From NCBI GenBank assembly GCA_003220955.1, contig QHTW01000155.1, forward strand, positions 9,206-17,355: 8,150 nucleotides of DNA, written 5' to 3'. Below the pieces are notes generated by a model. The model made no database searches. It was not told the origin of the DNA and was given only the letters and a program-made list of their open reading frames with translations. The position numbers and the translations under genes were made by a program. Below are positions 6,055 through 8,150 of the stretch, one piece after another (within the stretch, counting starts at the first letter, position 1; each line of letters starts with the position of its first letter). The stretch is from Gemmatimonadota bacterium (GTDB lineage: Bacteria; Gemmatimonadota; Gemmatimonadetes; Gemmatimonadales; GWC2-71-9).

Positions 6055-7514
6055 AAGCGCTTGCGCATGCGCGCGGGCAGAATGCCGAGCTGGTCGCGGT
6101 ATTTGGCGACGGTGCGCCGGGCGATCTTGACGCCTTTGCGATCGAACATCTCGACGATCTGCTGGTCGGTCAGCGGATTCTTGGGCGGCTCGTCGTCGAC
6201 CAACTTCTGGATCTGCGACTTGATGGACCGCGCGCTGGCGTCCTCGCCCGTCGTCGTCGTCAGGCCGCTCGAGAAGAAGAACTTGAGGGGCAACAGGCCG
6301 CGTGGGGTTTGGACGTACTTTTCGTTGGTCACGCGACTCACCGTGCTCTCGTGCATGCTGATGACGTCGGCGACCTCGCGCAGGGTGAGGGGCTTGAGAT
6401 AGTCGATGCCCTTCTCAAAGAATTCCCGCTGCCGGTCCACGATGAAGTTCATGACTTTGAGCATCGTCTGGCGGCGCTGCTCGATCGCCTGGATCATCCA
6501 GTGCGCGCTGTTCAGGCGCTGGTTGATGAACTCCTTGCTCTCGCCGTCGTATTTCTTCTTGTCGCGCGCGATCTCCTGGTACGTCTTGGAAATTCGCAGC
6601 CGCGGCAGGCCGCTGTCATTCAAAAACACGTGGTACTTGTCGTCGATCTTCTCGACGATGAGATCCGGAATGATGTAAGGATCGTTCGCGGCGGAATACT
6701 GCAGGCCGGGCTTCGGATCGAGGCGCGCCAGCTCGTCGGCGGCCCGCTGCACCTCCTCCGGCGCCAGTCCGAAGCGCTTGCCCAGATCGCTCCAGCGGTG
6801 GGCGATCAGGTCGTCGAAGGATTCCTTCACAAGCCGGTAGACCAGCGTGTCGGTGCGCTTCTGGTTCTCGAGCTGCAGCATCAGGCACTCGCGCAAATTG
6901 CGCGCGCCGATGCCTGGCGGATCGAGCTGCTGAATGACGTGCAGCATCTCTTCGACTTCCGCCCCCGTGAACGCCGGCACGTTCAGGTCGAGCTCCGACT
7001 CGGCCTCGTGCTCTTCGAGCAGCTGGTTCGCACCCTTGAGGATCTCTTCGAGGGTGTGCTGCAGATACCCGTCTTCCCCGATGTTGCCGAGGAATTCCTC
7101 GGCGAGGAGCTGCTGGCGGGGGGTGAGGTCGAGCATCCGCGTCTGTTCGCGCAAATGGTCGATCAGATCCTTGCTTTCGACGGTCACCGGCTCGACGTAT
7201 TCGCGGGCATCGCTGTAGCTGCCGCTGGGCACGCCATGCTCGGTGCGGTCCTCGAGCAGGATGTTTTCCCAGTCGGGCTCGTCCTCGGCCTTGGCTTCCT
7301 TCTCCGGCTTATTGTTCTGCTGCTCGGCAGCCGTGGCCTGGACCTCTTCCTCGGGCTCGATCATCTCGAGGAACGGGTTGCCGAGCAGCTCCTGTTTGAG
7401 ATGCTGCTCGAGGTCGAGCAGCGGCATGTACAGGAGATCCATCGCCTGGTACAGGCGCGGATTGATGCGCAGATCCTGGCGCATGCCGACGTGCTGATGC
7501 AGGCCGGTCTTCAT
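6051..7514 (-). CDS. rpoN: RNA polymerase sigma-54 factor
   Basis: A 487-residue protein, normal for the family. Region I (about 1-50) carries the LxxA/L-rich activator-contact helix ending in NPFLE, but with fewer glutamines than the usual form (LYQAMDLLYMPLLDLEQ). An acidic, low-complexity region II follows (about 51-105). The core-binding domain includes DPPGIGARNLRECL. A helix-turn-helix at about 375-405 (LREVADVISMHESTVSRV) recognises the -12 element, and the RpoN box ARRTVAKYR at 465-473 contacts the -24 element. Sigma-54 directs RNA polymerase to promoters that need AAA+ activator proteins; none is encoded in this window. The start ATG overlaps the lptB TGA as ATGA, and the stop overlaps the glycosyltransferase start the same way. 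Confidence 0.98.
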   Translation of the reverse strand: MKTGLHQHVGMRQDLRINPRLYQAMDLLYMPLLDLEQHLKQELLGNPFLEMIEPEEEVQATAAEQQNNKPEKEAKAEDEPDWENILLEDRTEHGVPSGSYSDAREYVEPVTVESKDLIDHLREQTRMLDLTPRQQLLAEEFLGNIGEDGYLQHTLEEILKGANQLLEEHEAESELDLNVPAFTGAEVEEMLHVIQQLDPPGIGARNLRECLMLQLENQKRTDTLVYRLVKESFDDLIAHRWSDLGKRFGLAPEEVQRAADELARLDPKPGLQYSAANDPYIIPDLIVEKIDDKYHVFLNDSGLPRLRISKTYQEIARDKKKYDGESKEFINQRLNSAHWMIQAIEQRRQTMLKVMNFIVDRQREFFEKGIDYLKPLTLREVADVISMHESTVSRVTNEKYVQTPRGLLPLKFFFSSGLTTTTGEDASARSIKSQIQKLVDDEPPKNPLTDQQIVEMFDRKGVKIARRTVAKYRDQLGILPARMRKRL

Positions 7515-8150
7515 GCCGCGGAGGACAGCCGCGCCCGGAGACGCGTGGTGAGCGTGGGGCCGAGGTATAGCGAGGCGACGCGGTCGTCGAAGACGAGCTG
7601 TCGCACCGTGCCCGCGACCTGGACGCGCCCTTCGAACATGATATAGGCGCGGTCCACGATATCGAGCGTCTGCTCGACGTTGTGGTCGGTGATGAGCACG
7701 CCGATGCCGCGGTGGCGCAGCCCGGCGACGATCGTCTGAATATCGTTGACCGCGATGGGGTCTACGCCCGCAAACGGCTCGTCGAGCAACAGAAACTTCG
7801 GCTCCGTCACCAGCGCGCGCGTGATCTCGAGCCGGCGCCGCTCGCCGCCGGAGAGCTGATAGGCCTTCTGCTTGCGCAGGTGCTTGATGGCGAGCTCATC
7901 GAGTAGCGACTCGAGGCGTCGCGTGCGCTCCGCGCCGTCGATGTTCAGAGTCTCGAGGATGGCGAGCACGTTTTCTTCGACGCTCAACTTGCGGAAAATC
8001 GACGGCTCTTGCGCCAGGTAGCCGATCCCCGACCGGGCCCGCTGGTACATGGGGAGCGCGGTGATTTCGCGGTCGTCGAGCACGATCTGGCCTTCGTCGG
8101 GGCGGATCAGTCCGGTAATCATGTAGAACGACGTGGTCTTCCCTGCCCCG
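7511..8150 (-). CDS. lptB: LPS export ABC transporter ATPase LptB (N-terminus outside the window)
   Basis: LptB powers extraction of lipopolysaccharide from the inner membrane with LptF/LptG. The frame runs off the window edge inside the Walker A motif (GAGKTT visible at the edge), so roughly the first 35-40 residues are missing. The Q-loop segment IGYLAQEPSIFRKLSVEENV, ABC signature LSGGERRR, Walker B FLLLDEPFAGVDP and switch His in LITDHN are all present. EPFAGVDPIAV followed directly by an rpoN gene is the classic LptB context. The internal ATG at 8122 is not the start. The C-terminal tail (TTRLRARLSSAA) is slightly longer than in enterobacterial LptB. Confidence 0.96.
   Translation of the reverse strand, partial: GAGKTTSFYMITGLIRPDEGQIVLDDREITALPMYQRARSGIGYLAQEPSIFRKLSVEENVLAILETLNIDGAERTRRLESLLDELAIKHLRKQKAYQLSGGERRRLEITRALVTEPKFLLLDEPFAGVDPIAVNDIQTIVAGLRHRGIGVLITDHNVEQTLDIVDRAYIMFEGRVQVAGTVRQLVFDDRVASLYLGPTLTTRLRARLSSAA

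Noticed and set aside
5257..6402. A 381-codon open frame on the plus strand opposite the glycosyltransferase and the 3' end of rpoN
   Set aside because: Antisense shadow rich in His, Arg and Gln with no recognisable domain; the minus-strand frame has clear family motifs.
6309..7646. A 445-codon open frame on the plus strand opposite rpoN and the end of lptB
   Set aside because: It lies fully antisense to two unmistakable genes and its translation is repetitive Leu/Val/Arg/His of the sort produced by reading GC-rich genes backwards.

Overview
The window is a GC-rich bacterial chromosomal segment carrying eight protein-coding genes: seven on the minus strand and one partial gene on the plus strand. 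No RNA gene, insertion sequence or CRISPR array is visible. The phylum is inferred, not shown. An lptB-rpoN pair implies a Gram-negative (LPS-type) outer membrane. A lipoprotein whose mature end is a Cys-Asp-Asn-Ser-Ser-Gly-Pro stretch followed by Ig-like (Big_2-type) domains, plus paralogous YVTN-type propellers, resembles what is common in Gemmatimonadota; I hold that at moderate confidence.

Reading in the direction of transcription (high to low coordinates): the C-terminal part of lptB (8150-7511, LPS export ATPase), rpoN (7514-6051, sigma-54) and a family-2 glycosyltransferase with two C-terminal membrane helices (6054-5104). Each junction is a 4-base ATGA overlap, so these three are one translationally coupled unit. 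After a 49-base AT-richer gap comes a run of three paralogous seven-bladed beta-propeller genes: (1) a cytoplasmic-looking protein with two helix-turn-helix-like motifs fused to a propeller (5054-3672); (2) a predicted lipoprotein with two Ig-like domains and a propeller (3577-2126); (3) a bare propeller with no signal peptide and a doubtful start (1994-1116). All three end at the same place in the fold, with an N-E-x-G-W-V-D signature right before the stop, and take their first strand from the N-terminus to close the ring. A class I SAM-dependent methyltransferase follows (1064-318). Its 3' end overlaps, tail to tail, the end of an unrecognised plus-strand gene (1-348).

The two gaps preceding propeller genes 2 and 3 carry near-identical copies of a 26-27 base element, although the genes around them have diverged strongly. 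The gap before gene 3 also holds a perfect 13-base dyad and the only strong Shine-Dalgarno sequence I found. That ribosome site leads into an ATG one base out of frame with the propeller, so the gene may be frameshifted at its start.

The best candidate for an undescribed system is the propeller trio: a DNA-binding propeller next to a membrane-anchored propeller and a soluble one, sharing closure chemistry and intergenic elements, set between a glycosyltransferase and a methyltransferase of the kind found in envelope glycan or lipid modification. A regulatory or sensory role is inference only.
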